From a virus, in IMG/VR virus record IMGVR_UViG_3300005731_000081, positions 1-50,667 of that record: a stretch of 50,667 nt of DNA, one strand, 5' to 3'. Below the pieces are notes generated by a model that saw nothing but the letters and a program-made list of their open reading frames with translations, did not search any database and had not been told where the DNA came from. Below, piece by piece: positions 35,101-44,709 of the stretch. Made by a program: the position numbers and the translations under genes. Position 1 is the stretch's first letter; each line of letters opens with the position of its first letter.

Positions 35101-35781
35101 TAGAGCCCATATGAGGTTGATCAATGGGATGCCATCTTCATTAACAGAAGAAAACCCAAAATCCCCAAAAAAAGTTGTGCCACTTAATGGGTTTAAAGAA
35201 GAACTTGTGTTTCTTGGGACTCTATATAGTAGATCGTCATTTTCTAAAATTCCAAACACATTAATAAGGTTTGATACATTAAACCAATGATATGTACCTG
35301 CCTCGTTATCTATTATTACGGAATCATTTTTACTACCAAAATCAATGTTTCCATAGCTAGTAAAGTCTGCATTGCCCTCTTGAGAGCCGCCAAGTCCCGC
35401 ATAACCATTCATTATGACTTTGGCCGCGTCTAATATTTTAAGAGGACTTGAGATAGTAGCTGAATATGTTTTTGTAGTAGTAGACGCTGCCCTACTAAAG
35501 TCACTGACGATACCAATGTATTCAAACAATAGCGTATCATCGTCTTCCCTGACCTCAAATATAAAAGGAGATCCCATAACTGGTATAGAAAGTCTATCGC
35601 CATCCGCTTCATCTTCTATTAAGTTAATTGATAGATTGCCAGCTTGAGAACCCCAGTCAGCAGACAGGTTAAAATCAACAACTGTACATCCAAACGCCTT
35701 AATTACTTTTAAAGTCTTGCTCTCTATTCCATCTAAAGTTGGCGAATCAGTAGATGTTCCAAATGGTTCTATACTTGACAT
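32167..35781 (-). CDS. Tail hub/tip-like structural protein
   Basis: 1204 residues. The N-terminal 130 residues resemble the hub family of tail proteins (T4 gp27/Tal-like): VVDFNLSADWGSQAGNLSIN, then SPFIFEVREDDDTLLFEYIG and SDFSRAASTTTKTYSATISS, the sequence type that forms barrel domains at the tail tip. The rest is long, beta-rich and contains many Ser-Gly turns. It lies two genes downstream of the tape measure, where Tal/hub proteins usually are. A C-terminal segment (GQEN-free, basic, IKRLGDSLYGVQQVTDMKVS) could be an assembly domain. Assigned from position and N-terminal pattern, not from a search. Confidence 0.6.
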   Translation of the reverse strand: MSSIEPFGTSTDSPTLDGIESKTLKVIKAFGCTVVDFNLSADWGSQAGNLSINLIEDEADGDRLSIPVMGSPFIFEVREDDDTLLFEYIGIVSDFSRAASTTTKTYSATISSPLKILDAAKVIMNGYAGLGGSQEGNADFTSYGNIDFGSKNDSVIIDNEAGTYHWFNVSNLINVFGILENDDLLYRVPRNTSSSLNPLSGTTFFGDFGFSSVNEDGIPLINLIWALHLGVNHMPKPSDSQQQSTHGGNLLYGRQNYNINASFEGIPYFFDFDAIHFYNQIVDKLGPQFRVPGPVSTINEIVSFLCQEANFEYFCYIDINKTEGFGEPTLREVDENWAQPSNCSWDGLDERKFTEGGKYGGTIRIQTIDKNSFFNSSRPFSNIAYNLLGLEVPDLNQTEFTSATGSHPGKRPGQPAHGFADNSGTYMDPLDSEGLDAASDGFIEVGTQSLANGGNFPTTTGLFDSSQMDNIKITNSNVSLSSSDVVTMKVVVGGYQSRIVQVPRSLIRHYWGDISLIGRAIDPRVINDTETDEYGLNEEAVKKIPVVTQLLDPRDMDDFIFIDMQSIFGNTSIDNVLRNGVYAASLWEIRMAMTSYEQWRQWFEANKALKFNKIKEFFYPGCSNPSGIDYNAKVEATKILNSQSGIGYTTISEILNCTNPFTSVDTSHNVYNFGFDESGIPKDTIAPSGTGITFPSGLFSTGVPCWLADIQLRETYLPKAHEIIKNIGDTHYGKSWYVPVPYLKTRLDLDGNNLVGNYTRSWELSSAGYVEPNLYYEREIPQSSKFIQNGLVSPFVNYDNDFIYSDTGTYFDDAYSQDLQSPVNGITNQVYNFSEYNLDSLTFTKYGNVSVKHAAPEKIDDGYSFLPYGYSSTYDRSQIKFTDITSTGTQYYPTGNKTKTIGATRLFNRRFDSLVNLGVDEEDAKLILNFIGINKPSASNPPPTGVKTPNPAGWCWQTEDRAFEMLDDLTNLSYPDNGDFCFPFLKVTTSRVFLPILSNGKQFNVQPNKAPFSYFVGSKKKHKLKPMDSPATLLMDPYPACVAPKSISYAQRSTRYMYGPWMTSLSVIPFRGKVEYEQDDSLVPENFLIPLNFGEFGDFTLNQTSGLTGLDLAAQGRANAIDDFALFAQEQGSITIQGPPRIKRLGDSLYGVQQVTDMKVSVNNSKVSTSYTFKTISPRFGKNNKDIEKKLTKISNTVSKLKLI

Positions 35782-35796
35782 TTTTTTCCTATTGTG

Positions 35797-37506
35797 TTAA
35801 ACTTCTTTTTCGTAGGTCCACTCAATGCTATAAGAGTAACTCCTTGAATATGCGTCCCAAGACTCTGTAGGGGCTGAATGAAAGCATTTACCATTTCTAA
35901 CTGTAAAGCTTGGGTCATTCACTGGATTAACAGCTTGGAATATATTTTCTAAATCACCGCTTGGTATAGTTATATTACTAGGCTTATCAGTTAATAACCA
36001 TTTTTGTATATTGCTTTGAGTAGCTCCAGCCCAGTAACCGCCAGAGGCATCGTTGTATGACCAGTTATTCTGAGGTTTCCCCATTGTTACGTTTATGTTT
36101 AAAGACCTCTTGTACTCACTTCTTGAGTTAAGATATTGTAATACTGGTTGGTTGCGACCAATAACCGGAGTGGCTGAAAATAATTCTCCCGGATAAGTAT
36201 CATTAACTGTTATAGTTTCTACTAAAGAGCCTGATACTAAGCTCGGCATTTTATCGTCAAAGCTGTATGTGTAAGCGATGACCCCACCAGCAACATCTCG
36301 TGACAAGCTCTTGGAATTAGGTCTTGGATTTAACCAATCAAACTCCCCAAGTGTCTTTGCATAGTAATATGCGGATGGTATCACGTAAGCGGCATCATTA
36401 ACGCCAACATTAAAGTCATTATTAATTAGAGCGTTAAAGCCACTGGCGTTTAAGAAGTTATTCTTTGTGTTGGCAAACGGGTCTAGTGTGTTAAAACCGC
36501 GTATTGTTCCGTTAACTGACACAGAAACTTTTTCAGAGTTATCAGAATCAGTGTCTACATTGATAGTATGAATTACTGGCTCGCCACTATACAAAATATA
36601 GGACTCGGTAATGTTATACGTTCCAGCCTCTTTATCAGTTGATTCTGTGATTGAAAAGTCTGCTGCCTTATATCCAGAGGTAGATAATGGAATGTTAAAC
36701 CTTGAATCTGGAAGTTTACCACTACCCAAACCAAGTGTTGTATACACATAACCACTTGCCTGCTGCCAAGGAGCCAGCCCGCTAACATAGCTACCGTTAC
36801 TATCATACACTGGTGAGCCACCAACACTAATAGACCTACTAACTTGGTACAATTTACTAGTAGACTCTAATGCCGCATTAACACCCTCTCCATTAAAGTT
36901 TACATTTAGCTCATCTAGCTCGGCTATATCGAACGTCTCAGAGATGCTTGACACATGATATTCCGGAGTGAATTCATTACTATTATCAGAAAAATCACCA
37001 TTTGAACTTTCTAGAAAATTTGATGTACGTAGTGATATAGTGTATGACTGTGGATTAACACCCCGTCCGTCAGATCCAAAACTTACATCATCTACAAAAG
37101 CAGCAAACCTTAAGCCGGATGTTGTTTCTCCCCAGTTTGTAATGTTAACCATTATGGGTTGGGACACGCCACTGACGGAATTATTGGAAAACAAAGATCT
37201 AATCTTCTCTTCTTTTCTCAGTGTTGCCGCAAGTAGGTTGTCTGGATCATAACCGAAGTTTGGTTCATCGGAAGAGCTAGACCCGGCGGTTGATGGCTTT
37301 GTCCACGAGTCTTGACTAAGCAGAGCTGCGTCACCACTAAAATAGGGGTTACCCAAGTGTGGAACTAGTGTACCTTCTAATGTTGCAGAGTATTCAGCAC
37401 CAAACCCAGCACGCCCAACATTATTAAACGTAGTTCTGCTAAATGATAAAAGTGGTGATGGAACCAAATAAAAGTCAGTTCCTTCTTTTGTTATTATTAC
37501 TGGCAT
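35797..37506 (-). CDS. Distal-tail-like structural protein
   Basis: 569 residues, beta-rich. The N-terminal part FYLVPSPLLSFSRTTFNNVG followed by EYSATLEGTLVPHLGNPYF resembles the first barrel of distal tail (Dit) or related marine phage structural proteins. It has no enzyme motifs. It sits between the tape measure and hub-like genes, the usual place of Dit. It is longer than typical Dit, so added domains are likely. The ATG follows a GGGATAAG site. Identity is an inference from order and the N-terminal pattern. Confidence 0.55.
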   Translation of the reverse strand: MPVIITKEGTDFYLVPSPLLSFSRTTFNNVGRAGFGAEYSATLEGTLVPHLGNPYFSGDAALLSQDSWTKPSTAGSSSSDEPNFGYDPDNLLAATLRKEEKIRSLFSNNSVSGVSQPIMVNITNWGETTSGLRFAAFVDDVSFGSDGRGVNPQSYTISLRTSNFLESSNGDFSDNSNEFTPEYHVSSISETFDIAELDELNVNFNGEGVNAALESTSKLYQVSRSISVGGSPVYDSNGSYVSGLAPWQQASGYVYTTLGLGSGKLPDSRFNIPLSTSGYKAADFSITESTDKEAGTYNITESYILYSGEPVIHTINVDTDSDNSEKVSVSVNGTIRGFNTLDPFANTKNNFLNASGFNALINNDFNVGVNDAAYVIPSAYYYAKTLGEFDWLNPRPNSKSLSRDVAGGVIAYTYSFDDKMPSLVSGSLVETITVNDTYPGELFSATPVIGRNQPVLQYLNSRSEYKRSLNINVTMGKPQNNWSYNDASGGYWAGATQSNIQKWLLTDKPSNITIPSGDLENIFQAVNPVNDPSFTVRNGKCFHSAPTESWDAYSRSYSYSIEWTYEKEV

Positions 37507-37528
37507 GACTTATCCCATTTTATATTTA

Positions 37529-40500
37529 TTATACTGAAGCGTTTGCTGCGTTAAAGTTTTTAGAGATATTTTGTGCTAACTCTTGTGAATTTGTGGTCGG
37601 GTCTGTATTTTGCGCAATTTCCGTCATGCTAGCTCCAAGGAATCCAATTACGGCGTTCCTTACAGCATCCGTCGCTATAGCCTCTATTTTTTGAAGCGAA
37701 TTACCATCAATTTCAACTGGTTTTACCGTGACGTCTCCCATTTGAATCTGAGTTGGGGCTTGAGGCGCTAACCCCATACTACCACCACCACTGAATGGTT
37801 GTCTTTGTAGGCTACGTCTTCTACTTAATTGTTCATTTTCTATAAGTTCTCTTCTTTTGTATTCATTATCAGCTATAGAGCTAACAAGAGCAGCGCGCTG
37901 AGGCTGCTCCTCCTTTATTTCTTTTCTGTACCTATTCTGCAACGATTGACCGATAACATTACCGGCGTTCATCATTCTTACCTTTTCCCTTTTTTCTTCT
38001 AAAGCTTTCTTATCTTCCGCTATTTGTTTATTTAACTTATCCAGCTCCTTCTGACGATTAGCCTCTAATTCCTTTTTCTTTGCTACTTGCTTCTCATCTG
38101 GCGTTATCACCTCATTAGTACCCCTGATTTTTTCCAAATCCTGCGTAGTTGTAACCTTCTTTTCGAATAGTGGCGCTACAGCATTTGCGAATTCTGCAAC
38201 CGCACCGCTAAACAACTCAATGTCACTTCTTTGCGAATCTACAATGGCCTTTTCACCAGCGTTAATAGCCTTTTGACTTTTCTCAATTTCATCATACGTG
38301 GAATTGATAACTTCTTTTATTCTATCTTCTACAGGCACAGCTTTTTTAGCGGCGGCGTCTGCAAACTTTTTAAACTCACTAGGTTTAATAAGTCCACCTC
38401 TAACAGCTTCTTGAGCGGCGAAATTACCCTTAACCTGAGCTGCTGTTTTGCCACCTAATATATCTAGCTGCCCAGCCCCAGCAAACCTATCCAAGAAAGA
38501 ACCAACGGCACCTCTTTGGTCTCCTGTTAAACCCTGAAGACCACCCTGACTTATTGCAGACTTCGCTAAAGCCGATTGTTCGAAAAGGTCAGATCTTTGT
38601 TTATCTGTTCCAAACCCAAACTCTAAAATAAGGTCTCCAACAGCGTCGTTCAATGCCTGAATTTGATTACGTCTCGCGTTAGCCTCTTCAATCTGTAGAG
38701 CGAGCGACTCTTTTCTTAGACCAATGTCAGTGTTAAGAACTTGGTTAATCTGTTTAATATTCTGTATAGACTCTTTTCTAGCCTTATTTTCCGCCACTCG
38801 ATCTGTCACGTCTTGTTCCACGTCTGTAGCTTCTTGATCAAGCTGTTTTAACCTATCGCGACTAAGAAGATCTGCATCTGCCGAAGCTAAACGATTACGC
38901 TGTTTTTCTGCCCCCTCCCGAACGCCAGACGAACCACGATCAGAAGCTGGAAATAAAAGACCCGAAGGCTGGTCTGCTAATTTTAGATTTCTACTACTAC
39001 GACTTGCTATACTGGATCTCCTTGCAGATCTTAAAGCTCCTGAATCTAACCCTGCTGATTGGAGGGCGTTAATTCTATCCTCTGACAACTGACCTATGGA
39101 CTCATTAGCTCGTTTGGCCTGATCAAACAACCTTTGCGCTTGATCAAGCTCTAAATCGGCTAATTTACCCTTCATTGTTCCAAGCTCAGCCGCCGCTTTA
39201 GCTTGCTGACCGAGTTGGTCTTGAACGGCTTTAACAGCTTGTGCAGATAACTTTGTTCCGCCATTTTCAAATATTTTAGATAGCTGCTCCGCTGAAACTT
39301 CTCCAGCTTCAAAGGCTTTAGAGACCTCAAGAACAATACCCTTAATTTGTCCCTCTAACTCTGCTGGTATCGATCCTCCAAATACATTATCTTTTAGAAA
39401 ATCTTCAGTTATATCGCGTCTTTGCCTATTAGCGGTTGCAGTATCAATCACACCACTTTTCTTTTCTGCCTCTACGGTTAAAATGTTCTGATTTGCTGCG
39501 TCTAAGGCTTTAGATAAACTTTTGCCATTAGTTGTTATGTCTTTAGTCACTGCGTCAGCAGCTTTTTGTAGTAAAGCGCCACGCTTAACTTGCTTTCCAG
39601 CCTCTGGACCAAGGAAGGTCTCAGCTTGCTGTCTCAAGCTTCCTAATTGACCTTTGCTGCTAACATCCTTTAGTGAGCCCGACAATTTATCGGTGCCAAA
39701 ACGCCTTCTCAACACACCAGTTCCAGAAGTAGCTCCAAGCGGAGTAGATGCCAACTCTCGTGCTAAATCAAGGTTTGCCACTTTACTGTCTAAGTCATTA
39801 AGTTCTGCTGTGAGAAGTCTAAGAGATTTAGCTGCATCACGATATGCCGCGTTAATAATTAATTGCTCTTCGCGTAGAGCCCTTGCAGCTCCTTTTGCGG
39901 CTAGTGACGCTTTAGCTGCCGCAATCCGCTCCTTAGTAAGCTTTTCCTCACTCTCAAGAGCCTTGACGTTTGCACCCTCTATAGCCTCAGCATTACCAAA
40001 CCAATCATCAGCAGCTTCGGTTCTACGATCTTGTGCCTCCTTTAATTTTTTCTGGGTTTCCTCCAGCCTTTCATTGGCCTTTGCTATATCTTCTGAGCTT
40101 CGTAGTAAACCAAGATTTTTTATAGAGCTACCAAATTTTTTGTCAACAGCCGCCGCCGCTTCTTCAGCGCTTGCCCCGGCTATTATCATCTTAGCTTCAA
40201 ACGCATCAATCGCTGGGGACACAGAGTTAACTGCTTTTATCATATTGTCTGCAAATCGCTCAAAAGCTTTGGATGCTGTTGTTGCGCTGGCAGCTACAAC
40301 CTTACTTGATGATCCAAGGTTCGTAATTGCGCCGGTTGCTGCACCTAGAACAACCCCAAGTCCGCCACCGATAAGAGCGCCTAACGGACCCCCTAAAAAA
40401 GTACCAATGGTCGCTCCAGTCGCCGCGCCTGCCACTCCGCCTCTGGCTGCTCCGACCCCAAGGTCTCTACCAGTACTTCCACGATTAGCAGATCTTGCCC

Positions 40501-43500
40501 CTCCAAGAACATTTTCACCTCTTAATTTTTCATCCTTAGCGGCTGAGGCTATAATTGCTACCTGCTCATTAATAGCAGATGAGTCTCCAACAGCAACGGC
40601 TTTATTTAGATTCTTAAATGATTCAGAGAAAACTTTATCATTTTTTACAAAAGTGGCTTCTAGCTCAGCTGAAGCCTTGATTACGCCGCTAAGCCCACTA
40701 ACCCAAGCGGCAAAAGTATTCGCTCCGAAAAAATTCAAAAAACCTCCAATAATCGGAATGGAATTATTTAACTCTTGCCCGAACGCTTTAACAGCAGCAG
40801 CTCCAGCTTCTTCTGCATTACCACTCTTAATCGCAGCGTCTCTAGTTTTAGAAGCGTCCCCCTGAACCGCAGCTAAAAGAGATCCGCCAATATCAAGAGC
40901 CGCTAACACCCCAAGACCCTTAGCTAGCTTAGCTCCGTTTTTAGCTATACTTGATCCAAGTTTTCGAACGACACCGCCAAGCTTTTTCGCCGGACCTCCA
41001 AGACCAACTTTTTTAGCAAGATCCTGTATATTACCACCTCTAAGATTAGCGCCAAGACGCTTAATTTGTGCCGAATAAGAGATTAAAGCAGCCGCAGTAG
41101 AAAGCAATAAAATGGAGTTCTTCTTCTGAGCGGCTGAAACGCTGTTCATTTCCAAACCAAAAGATTCTAATATTCCTCCGACAGCTGACAGACCAAAGCC
41201 AAACGTAAGAACGGATGATCCACTTAAAGAAAAACCCTTTTTTAACTTTGTAGTCTCTTTTGTTAGCTCCTTTTGGGCTTTAGCCTGCTTTTGCCCTGAT
41301 TTGCTCATTCCACCTATTACGTCTCGCCCGGCAAGTTTACTAGGCTTGGCAGATATAAATTCTTCTCGCGAGGGAACGCCATCGAATCGACGAGATGATA
41401 TGTTTCTACCTTGTTTGTTTGCAAGCATCTGCTGGTCTAACGGAGAATATCGTCTTTTCAGACGGTCCTTATACGCGGTGCCTCTCTTTTTACTTTCTAT
41501 TTTTTGGCTTTTAACCAACTCCCTTAACGCTTTAGTGTTCTCCTTAGCTTCTTTCGATTGATCTTCTACCACCTTAACATCTAAAGTGCCGTCTGATTTT
41601 ACAGGTATGACTAAACTACCGCTGGAAGTGCCGCCACCGACTCGCCCACTAGCCGGGTTCGAACCATTTCGCTGTGAAAACTTCTGCCTACTAACATGTC
41701 CACCCTTAGCATACTTGTTAATCTCACCAAGCTTACCATAACCAAAAGCTTGAGCTGATTTTCTATTGATTACAAACTCACCGGGTGTTAAAAGAGCTGG
41801 AACCGTATCAGTTCCTACAGGTCCACCCTTAGCAAATTTTGGTATGTTAGCCTTTCCGAATTTAAGAGATTTGCCTTCAGCTTTTTCTTTTACGACGGCT
41901 GCTATTTGGGATGGGTTGTCTGGATAATATACTGTTACATTTTTACCTTCTTTATATTGACCAGATCCAACTAATTTTGCTAGCATTGTCTCGTTGTTGT
42001 TACCCTTGCGAAAAACAGCTTTGTTTTCAACATCCTGATCTCTATAAGTTACCCCCTCTTTTAAGAACTTTGCATCGCCCGGTTTTCTGGGGTAATCAAG
42101 GTAAGCGTTGGACTTTGAGTTTAGCTGTGTGTTAAAAGCGTAAGCGATGCCATCTTCAAACAATTGCCAAGGTAAGTTTTTGGGTTTTTTTCTCTTAGAT
42201 GCTATCATCCCGGCTAAAACACGATTATGTGTTCTAACGTTTATCTTTTTAGCTATTACATTTGCGGTATATTTTTCATCATCTTTAACATTTTCTAACC
42301 CCTTATATGTGGACCTCAACTGTCCGCCAGTAAGAGAAACCTTACCACCTAAGCCATACTTGTTTATATTTTCTAAATTCTGAGTCCCATAAGCTTGTAC
42401 GGCACTTTTTCTAATGACAAACTCTCCCGGCTCAAGCATTGCAGGAACGGTATCTCCATTACCACTTCCGGGTACTGGCCCTCCTCTATTAAAGCCCTGT
42501 GCTTGATTTTTAACCCCTTGAAATTTATTAAAAGCCGCACTTGCTACCTTAAAACCCTTAAACGCACCAATGGTGGCGAATATAGGAATTAGTGGTTTTA
42601 AAGCTCTCGTAAGATCAATAGCAGCCCTTGCTGTTTCAATAAAAAGAGTGGCTATAAGTTTAAACCCAGCAGTTTGCGTGATTTCGAATATTAAAGCTCT
42701 AAAATCAGCAGTCAATTGAGCTATTTGAAAAGATAGAGATTTCTTAGCCTTGGCTACATCGTCTTCACTTTCCGCCTCAGCCGCATTTGCTACAGCGAGC
42801 GCATCTTGAGCGTCAGAGAACTTAGTCAACAACGGAATAACTTTAGATAGCTGTCTAATACCACCAACCTGCTCAGCAACCTCAGCAAACTTAATACTAC
42901 CCGCTCTAATTCCAAGCTCGTTTAGACCTCGACTAATTCTCTCTATCGCAGCATAGCCGCCAACAAAATTACCCTGAGCGTCAGCAAGCTCAATATTTAA
43001 TTCTTTAAAGTAATCAATGGTCTTGGGCCTCTGCAATCTACCAAAGATTGTTCTAAAGGCTGTTGCGATAGTCTCGCCAGATTCACGAGACGTAGCCCTA
43101 ACAGAGGTGAACAGGGCGATCAGCTCATTGATATCTCCACCGGCAGCACTAAATGCTCCACCAGTCCTTTTAATAGCTTCTACGATGTCTCCAGATTCAA
43201 CAGCGAATCTTTTCGAAACGGCGTTGATAGCCTCCAAACCCTTAGCGGCGTCAACGGTAGATAGATTAAAAGAGTTCATTAAGGCGATCAAACCCTCAGT
43301 GGTGTCTTTTAAGCTGTCAAAACTAGCTAGTAGCTCTGTTCTAGCTAGTGTTTTAGCTCCATCCGCAGCTTGTCTAAAACTAAGGCCAGTCTGAGCCAAC
43401 AACCTAGTTAGCTCACCGACTTTATTCGTTGCTAAGCCATACTCCCTAGATATATCCGTAATGATTCTGGCATTTTTGATAATCTCAGCGTTGCTCTTCC

Positions 43501-43846
43501 TAGTAGTCTGAGCAATCTTAATAAGTTCTTTTTCAAACCTAATAGCCTCATTTGTAGCCCCTGCAAAAGCAGAGGTTAGCCTAATGATTACACCACTCAC
43601 TAACGCATAGCTTAAATAGCTAGTACCTTGCGCGCCTATTCTGTCGCCAAAGTTTTTAACCTTTTTGCCAGCGTCGTCCGCAGCTTTGCCGATATTCTTA
43701 ATGTCCTTTATAGCTTTTTTTGAAGCTCTATCGTTATAGTTAAACGAAATGCTAGAAAAGGATCGTTGTATCTCGGCGTTTACTTTTCTTTTATTTGCGG
43801 CAGTCGGAGCTTGTAGCTTCGTCTGGAGTGTGTAATTATATGCCAT
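37529..43846 (-). CDS. Tail tape measure protein
   Basis: 2105 residues. Residues about 80-400 match TP901-type tape measure proteins: LTSAFAGATNEAIRFEKELI, SGDIVEAIKRTGGAFSAAGG and SVRATSRESGETIATAFRTI are typical. Two copies of a GGxVPxxGDTVPALxPGEFVI unit lie near residues 453-500 and 671-716, with about 170 residues of a separate domain between them. A glycine-zipper hydrophobic segment lies near 1135-1178, where a membrane-inserting piece would be. Much of the rest is helical, Ala/Lys/Glu/Gln-rich coiled coil. At about 0.15 nm per residue the tail would be about 315 nm. A GAGGTAAG site precedes the ATG. Confidence 0.92.
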   Translation of the reverse strand: MAYNYTLQTKLQAPTAANKRKVNAEIQRSFSSISFNYNDRASKKAIKDIKNIGKAADDAGKKVKNFGDRIGAQGTSYLSYALVSGVIIRLTSAFAGATNEAIRFEKELIKIAQTTRKSNAEIIKNARIITDISREYGLATNKVGELTRLLAQTGLSFRQAADGAKTLARTELLASFDSLKDTTEGLIALMNSFNLSTVDAAKGLEAINAVSKRFAVESGDIVEAIKRTGGAFSAAGGDINELIALFTSVRATSRESGETIATAFRTIFGRLQRPKTIDYFKELNIELADAQGNFVGGYAAIERISRGLNELGIRAGSIKFAEVAEQVGGIRQLSKVIPLLTKFSDAQDALAVANAAEAESEDDVAKAKKSLSFQIAQLTADFRALIFEITQTAGFKLIATLFIETARAAIDLTRALKPLIPIFATIGAFKGFKVASAAFNKFQGVKNQAQGFNRGGPVPGSGNGDTVPAMLEPGEFVIRKSAVQAYGTQNLENINKYGLGGKVSLTGGQLRSTYKGLENVKDDEKYTANVIAKKINVRTHNRVLAGMIASKRKKPKNLPWQLFEDGIAYAFNTQLNSKSNAYLDYPRKPGDAKFLKEGVTYRDQDVENKAVFRKGNNNETMLAKLVGSGQYKEGKNVTVYYPDNPSQIAAVVKEKAEGKSLKFGKANIPKFAKGGPVGTDTVPALLTPGEFVINRKSAQAFGYGKLGEINKYAKGGHVSRQKFSQRNGSNPASGRVGGGTSSGSLVIPVKSDGTLDVKVVEDQSKEAKENTKALRELVKSQKIESKKRGTAYKDRLKRRYSPLDQQMLANKQGRNISSRRFDGVPSREEFISAKPSKLAGRDVIGGMSKSGQKQAKAQKELTKETTKLKKGFSLSGSSVLTFGFGLSAVGGILESFGLEMNSVSAAQKKNSILLLSTAAALISYSAQIKRLGANLRGGNIQDLAKKVGLGGPAKKLGGVVRKLGSSIAKNGAKLAKGLGVLAALDIGGSLLAAVQGDASKTRDAAIKSGNAEEAGAAAVKAFGQELNNSIPIIGGFLNFFGANTFAAWVSGLSGVIKASAELEATFVKNDKVFSESFKNLNKAVAVGDSSAINEQVAIIASAAKDEKLRGENVLGGARSANRGSTGRDLGVGAARGGVAGAATGATIGTFLGGPLGALIGGGLGVVLGAATGAITNLGSSSKVVAASATTASKAFERFADNMIKAVNSVSPAIDAFEAKMIIAGASAEEAAAAVDKKFGSSIKNLGLLRSSEDIAKANERLEETQKKLKEAQDRRTEAADDWFGNAEAIEGANVKALESEEKLTKERIAAAKASLAAKGAARALREEQLIINAAYRDAAKSLRLLTAELNDLDSKVANLDLARELASTPLGATSGTGVLRRRFGTDKLSGSLKDVSSKGQLGSLRQQAETFLGPEAGKQVKRGALLQKAADAVTKDITTNGKSLSKALDAANQNILTVEAEKKSGVIDTATANRQRRDITEDFLKDNVFGGSIPAELEGQIKGIVLEVSKAFEAGEVSAEQLSKIFENGGTKLSAQAVKAVQDQLGQQAKAAAELGTMKGKLADLELDQAQRLFDQAKRANESIGQLSEDRINALQSAGLDSGALRSARRSSIASRSSRNLKLADQPSGLLFPASDRGSSGVREGAEKQRNRLASADADLLSRDRLKQLDQEATDVEQDVTDRVAENKARKESIQNIKQINQVLNTDIGLRKESLALQIEEANARRNQIQALNDAVGDLILEFGFGTDKQRSDLFEQSALAKSAISQGGLQGLTGDQRGAVGSFLDRFAGAGQLDILGGKTAAQVKGNFAAQEAVRGGLIKPSEFKKFADAAAKKAVPVEDRIKEVINSTYDEIEKSQKAINAGEKAIVDSQRSDIELFSGAVAEFANAVAPLFEKKVTTTQDLEKIRGTNEVITPDEKQVAKKKELEANRQKELDKLNKQIAEDKKALEEKREKVRMMNAGNVIGQSLQNRYRKEIKEEQPQRAALVSSIADNEYKRRELIENEQLSRRRSLQRQPFSGGGSMGLAPQAPTQIQMGDVTVKPVEIDGNSLQKIEAIATDAVRNAVIGFLGASMTEIAQNTDPTTNSQELAQNISKNFNAANASV

Positions 43847-43857
43847 ATCTTACCTCA

Positions 43858-44703
43858 TTAAGTAACGGGCGACTCGTCTGGTTTTTTACGTCTAGCTTTA
43901 GTAGGCTTTTTTACCGGCTCGTCTTCTAAGGCTAAGTCATCTACAAACTCCAAACCATCTAGACTGTCGTCTTCGATAACAGGGTTGTTGTTGATGTCAA
44001 TCCTGACTCCTTCCTCATTAATTCTAGCACCTTCTGAATCTATCAGGTTACCATCTTCGTCAACTCGCCTTTTTTTGCGGTCTACTAGAAACCCTTTGTC
44101 GTCAAGGAGGTTGAGCTTTTTCAATAGTTTGTTCTCAAGAAAAGTGCTGGCAAAATCCTCTTCTAACTCGTAAAAGAAGCTTGCAAATTTACTAGCACAG
44201 GTTTCTGCCAATTTGGAATCAGCTTGACTCTCGTAATCCTCAACAGATGAAAATACTAGCTTTTGAGTCTTATAGTCAAACACAGAGGCTGAGACAAAAT
44301 AATTAAACTGAGCGTTGTCTGCTAACCCCTCAGCTGTAACGGGGTCCATAGAGTCACGGACAGATGCCAAAGAAGTTGTTTGAGCGCGTAGCCTTTTCAA
44401 CTCCAAGGCTTTTTGCTTTAGCTCAGAAGCGGTTTTATACTTTCCGCTTTTAATCTTATATTCAAGATCTGCACTTTTTTTAATAAGTGATAGATACTCA
44501 TCCTGCTTCGCATCGTCCCACAGCCCCTGTTTTCGCATGTGGTCATCAAGGCTCTTTTTTAAGATAGCGCCTTCTTCGATGGCTTTTTTAAAAGCTTTGG
44601 TGTAAACTTTTCTACCGTAGGATAAACTTTCCGCGCTAATTGACTTAACTACGTACTCTACACCTTCAAATTCAAATCTAAGTTCTTGTTTTTTATTTTT
44701 CAT
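43858..44703 (-). CDS. Putative tail assembly chaperone
   Basis: 281 residues just upstream of the tape measure gene. The first 100 residues are Lys/Glu-rich helices starting FEFEGVEYVVKSISAESLSY; a repetitive acidic stretch (VDEDGNLIDSEGARINEEGV and similar) follows, and the end is basic (KPTKARRKKP). Tail assembly chaperones normally lie in this position and bind the tape measure. No slippery sequence or second overlapping frame is visible, unlike lambda G/GT. The role is from position; the sequence family is not recognised. Confidence 0.5.
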   Translation of the reverse strand: MKNKKQELRFEFEGVEYVVKSISAESLSYGRKVYTKAFKKAIEEGAILKKSLDDHMRKQGLWDDAKQDEYLSLIKKSADLEYKIKSGKYKTASELKQKALELKRLRAQTTSLASVRDSMDPVTAEGLADNAQFNYFVSASVFDYKTQKLVFSSVEDYESQADSKLAETCASKFASFFYELEEDFASTFLENKLLKKLNLLDDKGFLVDRKKRRVDEDGNLIDSEGARINEEGVRIDINNNPVIEDDSLDGLEFVDDLALEDEPVKKPTKARRKKPDESPVT

Positions 44704-44709
44704 ATTTCC

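Noticed and set aside
39654-40865. 403-codon open frame on the + strand, Ala/Ser-rich
   Set aside because: It is entirely antisense to the tape measure gene, and its composition is what the complement of an Ala/Lys/Glu-rich helix code gives; no ribosome site or known motif.
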